A DNA stretch of 64,000 nt from the NCBI GenBank assembly GCA_913057175.1, contig CAJXNP010000008.1, positions 62,001 to 126,000 of the forward strand, in the 5' to 3' direction. Numbering within the stretch: the stretch's first letter is position 1; each line of letters opens with the position of its first letter. The DNA is from an uncultured Cytophagales bacterium. GTDB lineage: Bacteria; Bacteroidota; Bacteroidia; Cytophagales; Cyclobacteriaceae. Positions 1 through 8,510 of the stretch are shown piece by piece. The notes beneath the pieces are model-generated. The model worked only from the letters and a program-made list of their open reading frames with translations. It did not search any database and was not told the DNA's origin. The translations under genes and the position numbers were made by a program.

Positions 1-832
1 TGTCATACGGATATATGAGAAAATAGCTGTACAACTCCTCCTCCTGATCAATGAGCTGCAGCATTTCATTGTCAATTTTGCCATTTTTTTCCTGACCAAT
101 AAACCGGGTATCAGAAACGGCCATTTCGGTTTCCTTCACGGTTTCACCTCCACTCGCCAACCAATAAATGGATTTATCCACCCATTCGTAGGACCAGACA
201 AGTCCGGTAATGGCAATAAATATTGATAGCCAGGTCATATAAAATCCCAGGACATTGTGCAAATCGTAATTCAACCGCTTGAAAGATGCACCCCATTTCA
301 CCTGGAAACGCTGTTTATAACCTTTTTTGCTTTTGGGAAACCAGAGGAACAATCCACTAATCATCATGATGACAAAAATCAGCGTACCAACGGCTACAAA
401 GTGATGGCCAATTTCCGGTATCAGCAAGGAAGTATGAATGGCCAGAACGATTGCCCAGAAAGTAATGTTGTAAGGATAGGTGTCTATTACCTCACCAGTG
501 TAGGGGTTCAGCAAAAAAGCAGTATAGCGCCGGTCCTCCCCCCTCACCCAGACAATATTGGCACGGTCCCCACCCTGATAGGTGGTCACATTCATGTTGA
601 TGATGGGCTTGCCATATTCCTGTTCTACTATTTCTTTTATCCGGATGGGGGAAATGAATGGTTTCTGTTGAACCTCAACATTTCTGAACACACCCGATTG
701 CATCATCAGGCTTATTTCTTCCTGAAAGACATACAGGCAACCTGTTAAACCAACAAGAAACACCACCAGCCCGGAGGTCAATCCGAGCCAGAGGTGTATC
801 TTTCTTATTGCTTTTTTGAGATTGTTCTGCAA
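1..832 (-). CDS. PepSY-associated transmembrane protein (XusC-like), C-terminus cut by window edge
   Basis: Inner-membrane protein of the PepSY-TM (iron-regulated, PiuB-like) family. In xus-type loci this component is thought to act in the inner membrane on siderophore-bound iron that has entered the periplasm. The minus-strand frame is open from 832 to the window edge (277 codons). The first helix carries the family motif RKIHLWLGLTSGLVVF. A periplasmic stretch follows, containing LLNPYTGEV, then a second helix region with HTSLLIPEIGHHFVAVG and a third with LHNVLGFYMTWLSIF; the conserved His residues are present. No ATG lies upstream of helix 1: an in-frame TAA sits at 845-847, so TTG at 832 is the only start that keeps helix 1. 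It is the third gene after the TonB receptor and DUF4374 gene, with a 65-bp gap, and is probably co-transcribed with them. The family is clear; the substrate is inferred from neighbours. Confidence 0.85.
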   Translation of the reverse strand, partial: MQNNLKKAIRKIHLWLGLTSGLVVFLVGLTGCLYVFQEEISLMMQSGVFRNVEVQQKPFISPIRIKEIVEQEYGKPIINMNVTTYQGGDRANIVWVRGEDRRYTAFLLNPYTGEVIDTYPYNITFWAIVLAIHTSLLIPEIGHHFVAVGTLIFVIMMISGLFLWFPKSKKGYKQRFQVKWGASFKRLNYDLHNVLGFYMTWLSIFIAITGLVWSYEWVDKSIYWLASGGETVKETEMAVSDTRFIGQEKNGKIDNEMLQLIDQEEELYSYFLIYPYD

Positions 833-897
833 ATTATTATTTGATTAGCCTGTCGTCCTAACTAATTATAATTTTTTGGTCTTATTTTAATATTAAA

Positions 898-2133
898 TTA
901 TGGCGCCGGATGCTTCACAACCGAATACCCCTGAACATTTTCTCCTTCAATTTCAATTCCTACCTCGTAGTCATCCGGTCCACCGTCATAATTGATCTGG
1001 AGAACATTTGTAGTATTATTTTCAAGACTTTTAATGTACGAGACATATTTACCATCTTCAATCCACGGCTTACGAGCCAGTCGAATGTCTGATTCGGGCA
1101 TGTTATATGGAGTAATGGTTTTGTTTGGTAAATCCAATTTTGCAAAATAATAGTGGTCGTCATCCAGGTTGGCATACGAAACGCCAGTGTTGTTCATGAG
1201 CATTCCCATGGCCAGATTTCCTTCCAGAAAATCCAACTGCATGATCTGAATGGTTTCTCCCATTTCTTCGCTGAAATCAAGCAAATAGGATTCGTCAAAA
1301 TCTTCTTCACCTGCTTTGATCCTGAAAACCACACCATTTATTTCGTCATCGCTTGGCACACCATACGCACCTCTGTACCCGGCAATATACAAGTCGCCAT
1401 TGGCCGTTGTTGCAAAACTGTTGTTGGTAAAAATTCCGAGTTCAGCAGTTGTCAGGTTGGTTTCAATCAGGGTAGGGTTGGTCATGGCTGGATAATCAAA
1501 AACGACCGCATGCGTTCCATCTGCAAAATTACCATCGAAGTCGTAATAAACCGTTCCCATGATAAATTTATCACCATGAAGCGCCCCACGACCAAGATTT
1601 GATTTCCAGTTTACACCAGCAGTTTGCTCAATAGTTGGCAAATCAAACGTACCGGATTCATCAACCACAAAGTCTGGCAGGCTGATGGTAAACCACTTAA
1701 CTGCAGGTTCGCCCCATTGCACCGGGTCCATTACCAGCAGGGTGTTTTCATCAACCAGGTTTTGTGAATAGGCCCTGTCTGTAATGTATTGCGTAACCAA
1801 AAGAGAAGCCGTTTCTGTTACCGCACCGTCCGAAAGCAATTCGTATTGGAAGAATTTTTTGTCTGCCCGGCTGAAGAAATAAATATAATTTCCGGATTGA
1901 ATGTATTCCGCACCCGAAAGTTCTACCCCATTGCGAACCGGGCTGATTTCACCCTCACTAATGGTATCTGTTGATAAAAGATAGTTGGTAAAATCCGTTC
2001 CCAATACCACCCCCAGGGAGAAATATTGACCCTCCGTAGTCCCTGGTTCCGGGTCATTGTCATCACAAGAAAAAAATCCTGCCATTATTCCGATCAGGAG
2101 TATTGGCAATATAAATTTTGATTTGATCTTCAT
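898..2133 (-). CDS. DUF4374 lipoprotein, XusB-like siderophore-binding candidate
   Basis: A 411-residue lipoprotein. The N-terminus MKIKSKFILPILLIGIMAGF ends in a lipobox (FFSC, then DDNDPEP), an acidic tail typical of Bacteroidota surface-exposed lipoproteins. The rest is beta-rich with repeated short strands, consistent with the propeller-like DUF4374 fold. In Bacteroides thetaiotaomicron the DUF4374 protein XusB sits between a TonB receptor and a PepSY protein and captures enterobactin-type siderophores. Gene order here is the same. The start is taken as ATG 2133, because a longer frame upstream would overlap the receptor gene and hide the signal peptide. It lies 7 bp after the receptor stop, so co-translation is likely. 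The DUF4374 assignment is from sequence pattern and context, not a search. Confidence 0.8.
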   Translation of the reverse strand: MKIKSKFILPILLIGIMAGFFSCDDNDPEPGTTEGQYFSLGVVLGTDFTNYLLSTDTISEGEISPVRNGVELSGAEYIQSGNYIYFFSRADKKFFQYELLSDGAVTETASLLVTQYITDRAYSQNLVDENTLLVMDPVQWGEPAVKWFTISLPDFVVDESGTFDLPTIEQTAGVNWKSNLGRGALHGDKFIMGTVYYDFDGNFADGTHAVVFDYPAMTNPTLIETNLTTAELGIFTNNSFATTANGDLYIAGYRGAYGVPSDDEINGVVFRIKAGEEDFDESYLLDFSEEMGETIQIMQLDFLEGNLAMGMLMNNTGVSYANLDDDHYYFAKLDLPNKTITPYNMPESDIRLARKPWIEDGKYVSYIKSLENNTTNVLQINYDGGPDDYEVGIEIEGENVQGYSVVKHPAP

Positions 2134-2140
2134 ATTTGTT

Positions 2141-4627
2141 TTATAATTTATTGATGAATGTTCTGAATTTAATTGAAAATGACCTCCCAGGTTTTTGAAG
2201 CAAATAGTTGTCGTAAACCTGTTCATTGAAAATATTGTTGCAGGCAAAACTGACATTGTATGTGCCTGAATGAAAAGCATAACTTAATCCTGTACTATTG
2301 ACCAGCTGACCGGGAATTGTTGCTTTGTTACTGCTTCCAAGGCTTGGCCATCTCAGATAAAACTGATGGACATACTGAACATCCCAGTAAACGGAAAATT
2401 CAGAATTATCCTGGATCCAATCACTTTTCCTGAAAACAACACCCCCATTTGCCATTAGGTATGGAGTATTAGGCAGCAAATCTTTGTAGGTCAGGTTTTT
2501 ATCATCGCCAATGTATTCCCTTCCATCCCTCATGCTTTGGTAAGTGGCGTTCGCCTGTGCCTGAAACCAGTTACTCTTTTCATATTTCACATCCAGAGAG
2601 CCGCCTATACCCTTTACCTTAGCTTCATTAATAAATTGACCTGTACCCCGGTTTTCCTGAACCCGGTATTGTATCAGATTGGACACATCCCTCCAGAAAA
2701 AGCTTGGCTCAAATGTCAGAAATCCATCTCTGCCCATTGGTAAGGAAGTTGCCAGCCAGCTAACATTCAGGTTTATACTCTCTTCGGGTTTTAAATCCGG
2801 ACTCACCAATACAAACAAACCGTCACCCAACATTTCATCGGGATCAGGGATCCTGATGCTACGTTCAGCAGAGACCTTTAACAAATGATGATTGATGAGG
2901 TGAAATTTAAAGGCTAAGCCATACCCTACATCACCACTTTCTGCAGTTACAGGAAAGGTTACAGGTCGGTATCCCAATGAATCAGACACATATTCTTCAT
3001 CAACTGATGAGGCACTAAAGCCATAGTATTTTACCCAGGCAGTATTTTCCATTTTCTCATTGAACAGCCGAAATCCATAGGCAAATGAAGCCACCTGCTT
3101 GGTCAGTTTTTGAGGTTCTTTAAACGAAACTGTCCGGCCCGACTGCATGGGATCTTCACCGGTTCGGCTGGCATGATCGAATGTATAATTGAAGTTCAGT
3201 TCCTGCTGGTCATTCAGTGAATACCTGACATTTGCTTGATGAAACTGGCTTGTTGTATGAAGCGTGAGCAACGATTTGCCAGCACCACCTGACCCCATTT
3301 CGCTGTTGGTCGGCTGGGTGTCGATAACCTGACCGAGCCAGTTATATCGCCTGGAACTTGTGTCGGTAACATGATTTTCCAGCCAGCTGACGGAGCTGAA
3401 CGCCTGAAAATCCAGTCCGTTGAAAAACAGGTCATTTTTCAGGTAGTAAAGCGTTGGCGCATAAGTAGAACCGGATTGGGCTGCTTCGCCAAATACATTG
3501 GGCATGGTGGCTCCTGTTTGGATATCATTTTCATTTTCTGCGTAGAGGAAATTGACCTTGAACACATCCGCCCATGTTCTTCCCTGAATACCCGCCTCAA
3601 GCTTTCCGGAAACTGATTCGTATTTATCGTGAAATCGGCGTGTTTTTATTTGAATTGTCCTTCCGGTTTGCGGATCAGCTATTTCCACACCTTCTCCCCA
3701 AACATAATAGTCATTATCGGAATAGTTGTAAAAACCCTGCGCATCGATGTACCACTTGTTATCCGGGCTGATCCAACGACCACTGAGTGCCGCCCGGTGC
3801 GTATTAAAAGAGCCAAAACTGTAGGATGCATCCAGGTAACTTTCATAACTGGATTTTGTCACCAGGTTGATCACTCCACCCAATGCATCACTTCCGAAAT
3901 GAGGTGGGACAACCCCTTTATAGAATTCCAGCCTGTTTACCAGATTGACTGGGAAATTGTTGATGGAATAAGCTGATCCAAAGCGATCCATGGGAATGCC
4001 ATCCACAAAAAACCTGACTGACCGTCCAGACATACCATTAAGGGAATAGGTAAAGCTGGAACCCATCCCTCCACTTTCACGCACCCTGATTCCAGCGATC
4101 CGTCCACTAAGCTGGTTCATATTTACATCCAGGTTTTGTATTTTCCTCGTGTCCAGTACTTCGACCGCATAGGCTTCCTTTTTCACATCCATTGCCTGCG
4201 ATTGCCCCTGCACAACCAGTTCATCCAATTTTTTCACATCCTCCTCTAGGGAAAAATTCACCTCTGCTACTTCGCGGGTTTTTATCCTAATGATTTCTTT
4301 TCGGTCTACAAAACCCATTGCCCTGGCATGCAAAACATGGGAACCGAGGGGAACATTTTTAAGTTGATAATAACCATTGTCATCTGAAACGGTACCAATA
4401 TTGAGCGAATCAATGGTGAGATAGGCAAATGAAACGGGATTGCCGTTTTCTTCTATAATGCGACCTTTGACCGACGCATTCTGAGCAAAGGATGATGCTG
4501 AAAAAAAAACACACAGCAAAGCCAAAAAATAGATGAAACGGGTATTTGCTGAAAAAAATAATTCCACCTGAAAAATACTAATCGGGTTTGGAATTACCTC
4601 TGTGATATTTTGTTGTTCCTGGTTCAA
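2141..4627 (-). CDS. TonB-dependent outer-membrane receptor, XusA-like
   Basis: Outer-membrane gated channel that would import iron-siderophore complexes using TonB energy. Order: signal peptide (helix around FIYFLALLCVFFSASSFAQ), carboxypeptidase-regulatory-like domain (about residues 50-130), plug (about 145-260, with RESGGMGSSFTYSLNGMSG, FVDGIPMDRFG and DALGGVINLVTK) and a beta-barrel ending in a terminal strand with aromatic residues (KPGRSFSIKFRTF). Length 828 residues from the outermost start, normal for the family. No ATG start exists: the frame begins with TTG at 4627, and GTG at 4567 would give a shorter, more usual signal peptide, so the start is uncertain. It leads the receptor-lipoprotein-PepSY operon. 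A promoter flanked by two Fur-box-like sites lies just upstream, supporting iron repression by inference. Confidence 0.85.
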   Translation of the reverse strand: MNQEQQNITEVIPNPISIFQVELFFSANTRFIYFLALLCVFFSASSFAQNASVKGRIIEENGNPVSFAYLTIDSLNIGTVSDDNGYYQLKNVPLGSHVLHARAMGFVDRKEIIRIKTREVAEVNFSLEEDVKKLDELVVQGQSQAMDVKKEAYAVEVLDTRKIQNLDVNMNQLSGRIAGIRVRESGGMGSSFTYSLNGMSGRSVRFFVDGIPMDRFGSAYSINNFPVNLVNRLEFYKGVVPPHFGSDALGGVINLVTKSSYESYLDASYSFGSFNTHRAALSGRWISPDNKWYIDAQGFYNYSDNDYYVWGEGVEIADPQTGRTIQIKTRRFHDKYESVSGKLEAGIQGRTWADVFKVNFLYAENENDIQTGATMPNVFGEAAQSGSTYAPTLYYLKNDLFFNGLDFQAFSSVSWLENHVTDTSSRRYNWLGQVIDTQPTNSEMGSGGAGKSLLTLHTTSQFHQANVRYSLNDQQELNFNYTFDHASRTGEDPMQSGRTVSFKEPQKLTKQVASFAYGFRLFNEKMENTAWVKYYGFSASSVDEEYVSDSLGYRPVTFPVTAESGDVGYGLAFKFHLINHHLLKVSAERSIRIPDPDEMLGDGLFVLVSPDLKPEESINLNVSWLATSLPMGRDGFLTFEPSFFWRDVSNLIQYRVQENRGTGQFINEAKVKGIGGSLDVKYEKSNWFQAQANATYQSMRDGREYIGDDKNLTYKDLLPNTPYLMANGGVVFRKSDWIQDNSEFSVYWDVQYVHQFYLRWPSLGSSNKATIPGQLVNSTGLSYAFHSGTYNVSFACNNIFNEQVYDNYLLQKPGRSFSIKFRTFINKL

Positions 4628-4657
4628 AAATAGCTGCTTATTACCGAATTATCCAAC

Positions 4658-4682
4658 CTTATTCTGGAATTAGTCTAAATAA
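4658..4682 (-). promoter_or_regulatory. Fur-box-like operator 1, over the start of transcription of the xus-like operon
   Basis: On the minus strand this site begins TTATTTAGACTAATT and ends AGAATAAG. It is a near copy of the site at 4721-4744, differing at about four positions plus a one-base length change. It is imperfectly palindromic (TTATT and AATAA ends). It lies directly downstream of the -7 box, where a bound repressor would block RNA polymerase. Assignment to Fur is inferred from the iron-uptake genes and the general look of Bacteroidota iron boxes. Confidence 0.5.
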
Positions 4683-4686
4683 AGAA

Positions 4687-4718
4687 CAAAGGTATAAAAT
4701 ACTTTAAATCCTTTCAAT
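4687..4718 (-). promoter_or_regulatory. Promoter of the xus-like operon
   Basis: On the minus strand a perfect Bacteroidota -7 box TACCTTTG (TAnnTTTG; 4687-4694) is preceded by ATTG (4715-4718) after 20 nt, close to the TTTG -33 element. Predicted transcription start is near 4681, about 54 nt before TTG 4627 or 114 nt before GTG 4567. Confidence 0.6.
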
Positions 4719-4720
4719 TT

Positions 4721-4744
4721 TTATTTAGATTAATTGTAAATAAG
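4721..4744. promoter_or_regulatory. Fur-box-like operator 2, just upstream of the -33 element
   Basis: On the plus strand the site starts TTATTTAGATTAATT and ends TAAATAAG. It is a near palindrome (TTATTTA and TAAATAA arms) and nearly the same as the site at 4658-4682. The two copies sit on opposite sides of the core promoter in opposite orientations. Regulator identity is inferred. Confidence 0.5.
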
Positions 4745-4756
4745 TGAAAGCATCTT

Positions 4757-4790
4757 AAAAAAACCGGAATGCGTGTCACCCCGGCTTTTT
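4757..4790 (-). terminator. Rho-independent terminator after the second TonB receptor
   Basis: On the minus strand a stem with arms AAAAGCCGG and CCGGTTTTTT (one bulged G, loop of about 13 nt) is followed by a T run, 23 bp after the stop of the gene at 4813-7158. The plus strand also has a short T run, but no plus-strand gene ends here. Confidence 0.65.
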
Positions 4791-4812
4791 ATAATACAGC
4801 AATCCTGAAATT

Positions 4813-7158
4813 TTAGAATTCGATTTTAAAGCTCAAATTCGGAAGCATTCCCAACTGTTCATCATAACCTACCCCATCAAGGTACGGGTTAAAATATTGA
4901 TAGCTGTAATTCACATGGTCTGTGACATTCTGGATATTCAGCACAATACTCCAGGCGTAGTTGGGCAGGTATTTTGTGTACTTCGCTCCCAGATCGACCC
5001 TCCAATAGTCAGGTAATTGTTGCGAATAGGCATTTTCCCAATCATAGATTGTATGGCCATTTTCAGTGGACCCTTCGAAATCAATCGGTGGTACTCGTAA
5101 ACCTCCCGACCAAATGAATTTGGTATTAATGCCAACCAGGTTTTTTCCAGCTCGTCCCACCTGGAATTCTTTCCCAGCTATTATATTGAAAATATGTCCC
5201 TCATTGTATCTCGTATTTCTTTTAATTCCATCAATCGGTACATACTTGGACTGGTACAGGGAAAGATTTGTCCTGAAGTAGTAGTTACGGGTGAAGTATT
5301 TATCTATGGAAAATTCGATTCCGTAATTCTGGCCTGTTCCTTCATTGACCAATGGTACGGTGGTATATCCATCGTTTTCATTCAATGAACTGAAAGATTT
5401 ATCAAAATCAGAAGTGACTCCTTCAGGCCTGACCGGTACGGAATATAAATCCTGATAATACGTTTCAACCTTAAAATTCAGGTCGGGTTTAAGCCGATTT
5501 TCGTAGCCAAGCACAAAATGCCGTGCTTTGGTGAAATCAAGGTTTTTATTGGGATAATAGAAGTTTTCTTCATCCGTGAAGGCTTTTGCCAGGTAAACAG
5601 CCGGCGATTCCATCCTGCTGTGAACCCCAAACCCTGCCTGGATACTTTGTTTGGGATGGAACTGCCATTTCATTCCCAGGCGCGGCTCCAATGCCTGCTG
5701 TCCATTCAAGGCCAAGTAGGAAAAATGAACACCGGAATTGATCGTCAGCTCGTTGGTAGGCCTGAATTGCCATTGTGCATAGGAACGGTAAAAATAAGTG
5801 TGACCATCGTCTTCCAGATAAATTCGTTTTTCCTGTAGTTGCTGATCAAATTGACTCGCCTGGATATCAAATCCTATCCTGGAAGCTACAACACCCAACT
5901 GAATGGTGTTCTTTGCATTGATCTTGCGGTTGAAAGTGGTGGCAAAACGAAGGTTATACTCTGAAAAATCCTCATTGAACGTATCCCTATAACCAAGTGA
6001 ATCTTCCTGGTAAAGGTTTTTGCTCAATGTTCCGATCAATTTGGATTCCAGATAGGTTTTTTCATTGAAAAAGTAAACATGCTTCATACCGGTCACTCCC
6101 ATTTTGGTATTAAAATCTTCGTTATAGTGATCATTTGATTCCGGATCAGCCTGGTAGATGTCATTACTGGTCCCTCCCAATCCCCAGAAGGTAAAGGTTC
6201 CGGCTTTTTTTGTTGGAAAATTGAGTTTGAAGGAAAGATCAGAAAAGGTGATGGATTCATTTTCACCCATTAGATTTACCCCAACTTTTTCCAGTAAACC
6301 CAGTGTGCTGTATCGAAAATTGACTAAATAACTTGAACGTGATTGATTGGAAAACGGACCTTCTGCCCCGGCCTGGATCCCCAATAAACCTGCTTCGAAA
6401 GCATATTCCCGCTTGTCGTGATTTCCATTTCGCAGGAAAATGTCAAACACCCCCGAAAGGGCATTGCCGTATTCAGCCGGAAAAGCGCCGGTAAAAAAAT
6501 CCGAATTCGCCATCATATTCGAGCTCAGCATGCTGATTCCTCCAGCAGAGGAGCCGATTTCGGCAAAATGGTTAGGATTGGGCACTTCCACTCCTTCAAT
6601 TCGCCACAGCAACCCCCTGGGTGAGTTGCCCCTGATCACGATCTCATTCAAAATATCGTCTCCTCCACCTGATACGCCGGGAAAGGACAAAGCCGCTCTG
6701 GCTGGGTCATCAAAGGTTGCTGCATACCTGTTGGTTTCCTCCACACTAAAAGAGATGGCGCTTACCGTTGCCATTTCATTGATCGGCTCACCTTTTTCAT
6801 CCTCTGCTTCAATGATAACTTCGTCCAGGCTGGTAACAGATTCCCGTAGGGTCACGTTCAGAATGGCTTCGCGACCGGTACCAATGACAAATTCTGGCAC
6901 AAACCGGTCTTCGTAACTGATGCTGCTAATTTTAATGGTATACCTCCCGATTGGAATATCCCTGATGATAAAATATCCATCCGGATCAGTCGTCGATCCC
7001 AAAATAGGCTCAGTTCCAACAATAATTATGTTCGCACCTACAACCGGATATCCGGATTGCTCATCTCGGACGTTTCCTTTAAGATTTTGAGTCAGGTTTT
7101 GAGAGAAGCCAAGTAAAGTGTGAAATAGCAAAAGTTTGGTTAACAGGATTGTTTTCAT
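4813..7158 (-). CDS. TonB-dependent receptor with carboxypeptidase-like N-terminal domain, substrate unknown
   Basis: A 781-residue outer-membrane receptor. MKTILLTKLLLFHTLLGFSQ is the signal peptide. A carboxypeptidase-regulatory-like domain follows (about 22-115; GNVRDEQSGYPVVGANIIIV), then a plug (about 120-240; EIVIRGNSPRGLLWRIEGVE and AEYGNALSGVFDI) and a 22-strand-type barrel ending in LGMLPNLSFKIEF. The plug resembles a widespread Bacteroidota receptor family of unknown ligand rather than classic siderophore receptors. ATG 7158 is chosen over an upstream in-frame alternative because it begins the signal peptide. The gene stands alone with its own terminator, so it is probably not part of the iron operon 185 bp downstream. 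No SusD-like partner is adjacent. Confidence 0.85.
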   Translation of the reverse strand: MKTILLTKLLLFHTLLGFSQNLTQNLKGNVRDEQSGYPVVGANIIIVGTEPILGSTTDPDGYFIIRDIPIGRYTIKISSISYEDRFVPEFVIGTGREAILNVTLRESVTSLDEVIIEAEDEKGEPINEMATVSAISFSVEETNRYAATFDDPARAALSFPGVSGGGDDILNEIVIRGNSPRGLLWRIEGVEVPNPNHFAEIGSSAGGISMLSSNMMANSDFFTGAFPAEYGNALSGVFDIFLRNGNHDKREYAFEAGLLGIQAGAEGPFSNQSRSSYLVNFRYSTLGLLEKVGVNLMGENESITFSDLSFKLNFPTKKAGTFTFWGLGGTSNDIYQADPESNDHYNEDFNTKMGVTGMKHVYFFNEKTYLESKLIGTLSKNLYQEDSLGYRDTFNEDFSEYNLRFATTFNRKINAKNTIQLGVVASRIGFDIQASQFDQQLQEKRIYLEDDGHTYFYRSYAQWQFRPTNELTINSGVHFSYLALNGQQALEPRLGMKWQFHPKQSIQAGFGVHSRMESPAVYLAKAFTDEENFYYPNKNLDFTKARHFVLGYENRLKPDLNFKVETYYQDLYSVPVRPEGVTSDFDKSFSSLNENDGYTTVPLVNEGTGQNYGIEFSIDKYFTRNYYFRTNLSLYQSKYVPIDGIKRNTRYNEGHIFNIIAGKEFQVGRAGKNLVGINTKFIWSGGLRVPPIDFEGSTENGHTIYDWENAYSQQLPDYWRVDLGAKYTKYLPNYAWSIVLNIQNVTDHVNYSYQYFNPYLDGVGYDEQLGMLPNLSFKIEF

Positions 7159-7236
7159 GGTTAATGAGTTTTTAGTCCAATGACACTGATAAAACCGGAA
7201 GGTTTCTGTTTGGAATAAAATTTTATTTAATTCACA

Positions 7237-7244
7237 TAAATTTG
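7237..7244 (+). promoter_or_regulatory. Candidate -7 box for the AI-2E family gene
   Basis: TAAATTTG matches TAnnTTTG and lies 9 bp before ATG 7254, implying a very short leader. The nearest TTTG upstream is 24 nt away, longer than usual, so support is limited. Confidence 0.3.
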
Positions 7245-7253
7245 AATGGATAT

Positions 7254-8405
7254 ATGCTAAACAAACCATTTACGTTTGACCGCACCGTTCGAACGGCAAT
7301 ATTGGTCGGTCTCATTTATGTAAGTTATCTATTGCTGGATTACCTGAGTGATGTGCTCATCCCATTTGCCATTGCTGTATTGTTGGCGTATTTGATTGAC
7401 CCGTTGGTTTTATTTCTTCAGAAAAAGGCAAAAATTAAATCCCGGTTCATTTCCGTCATATTCTCTCTCCTGATCGTATTCGGAGGACTATTCCTCATTT
7501 TTTATTTTACTGTTCCTTTTATCTACAATGAAATTTCCTCTATGGGAATCCTTATCTCTCACATTGCAGACCGAACGGATATTAAAAATGCTTACCTTCA
7601 GAACATACCCGATGACATTGCTGACTATATCGTAGGATTGATCAATAGCGAGGAATTCCGAAGTGTTTTTACACCTGACAAGCTCAATGACTTCCTGATC
7701 GATACTTTAAGAAAAGTGCTTCCGGGAACAGAAGGCGCTTTTACCAATACCATCAATATTATGTTGAGTCTGGCTGGTTTAATGATCATTTTCCTTTACC
7801 TGATTTTTATTTTAAAAGATTACAGGGGATTGATTGAAGGGGCTAAAGATCTGATCCCCCCCAAGTTTAAAGACCAGGTCCTTCACTTTGTTGATGACTT
7901 CCGAAATGCAATGCGAACCTATTTCCGGGCACAGGGCTTGATCGCTGCCATTGTGGGGGTATTATTTGCCATCGGATTTTCCATTATCAGTTTACCATTA
8001 GGAATTATGATGGGTGTATTTATTGGCATTCTGAATATGGTGCCCTATCTGCAGGCCATAAGCTTTATTCCCGTTACATTGGTGGCATTATTTCATTGCA
8101 TGGAAGAAGGAACACCGTTCTGGCAATATATGAGCCTGGTATTGCTCGTCTATATTGTCGTCCAGGGTATCCAGGATCTTTTCCTGGTTCCAAAAATCAT
8201 GGGCAATGCGACGGGAATGAACCCTGCCATGATCATCCTTTCCCTATCCATTTGGGGTAAATTACTGGGAGTGCTGGGATTGTTGATCGCACTTCCTATT
8301 TCTTTCCTGTTGGTCAGTTACTATCGGTCATTTATCATCACCGGAGACTTTTTCACCAACCTTGTAGAGTCTAAGCCTGAGGAAGATCATCCTTTTGAAG
8401 AGTAA
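7254..8405 (+). CDS. AI-2E/PerM-family membrane transporter
   Basis: A 383-residue polytopic inner-membrane protein of the AI-2E (PerM/TqsA-like) family, whose members export small molecules or act as Na+/H+ antiporters; the substrate cannot be read from sequence. About eight hydrophobic helices are visible. The first pair spans roughly residues 14-55, a long soluble insertion with amphipathic helices lies between about 85 and 165, and the C-terminal half contains the typical FIGILNMVPYLQ and glycine-rich LGVLGLLIALPISFLL segments. ATG 7254 is preferred to the in-frame TTG at 7242 because it fits the predicted promoter and gives a normal N-terminus. It is divergent from the TonB receptor gene with 95 bp between them. 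Confidence 0.85.
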   Translation: MLNKPFTFDRTVRTAILVGLIYVSYLLLDYLSDVLIPFAIAVLLAYLIDPLVLFLQKKAKIKSRFISVIFSLLIVFGGLFLIFYFTVPFIYNEISSMGILISHIADRTDIKNAYLQNIPDDIADYIVGLINSEEFRSVFTPDKLNDFLIDTLRKVLPGTEGAFTNTINIMLSLAGLMIIFLYLIFILKDYRGLIEGAKDLIPPKFKDQVLHFVDDFRNAMRTYFRAQGLIAAIVGVLFAIGFSIISLPLGIMMGVFIGILNMVPYLQAISFIPVTLVALFHCMEEGTPFWQYMSLVLLVYIVVQGIQDLFLVPKIMGNATGMNPAMIILSLSIWGKLLGVLGLLIALPISFLLVSYYRSFIITGDFFTNLVESKPEEDHPFEE

Positions 8406-8510
8406 GAAAATGCTTAAACTACTTTGAGCCATAGCTTTACCTTAAAACTTTCGCAAGGATTCACAGAGAATTCGTCCCAGCTGTAAAAGTTAATTGACAA
8501 AGTCTAATCT

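Noticed and set aside
257-748. 163-codon plus-strand open frame
   Set aside because: It is exactly antisense to the PepSY membrane protein, whose helices and motifs are clear; no domain or start signal on the plus strand.
2134-2280. Longer N-terminus for the DUF4374 protein
   Set aside because: Would overlap the receptor gene by 140 bp and bury the lipoprotein signal; ATG 2133 fits the lipobox.
6440-6916. 158-codon plus-strand open frame
   Set aside because: Antisense to the plug region of a TonB receptor; low-complexity Ser/Pro content typical of shadow frames.
7159-7269. Upstream extension of the second TonB receptor
   Set aside because: Adds 37 residues before a good signal peptide and runs into the divergent gene; ATG 7158 is preferred.
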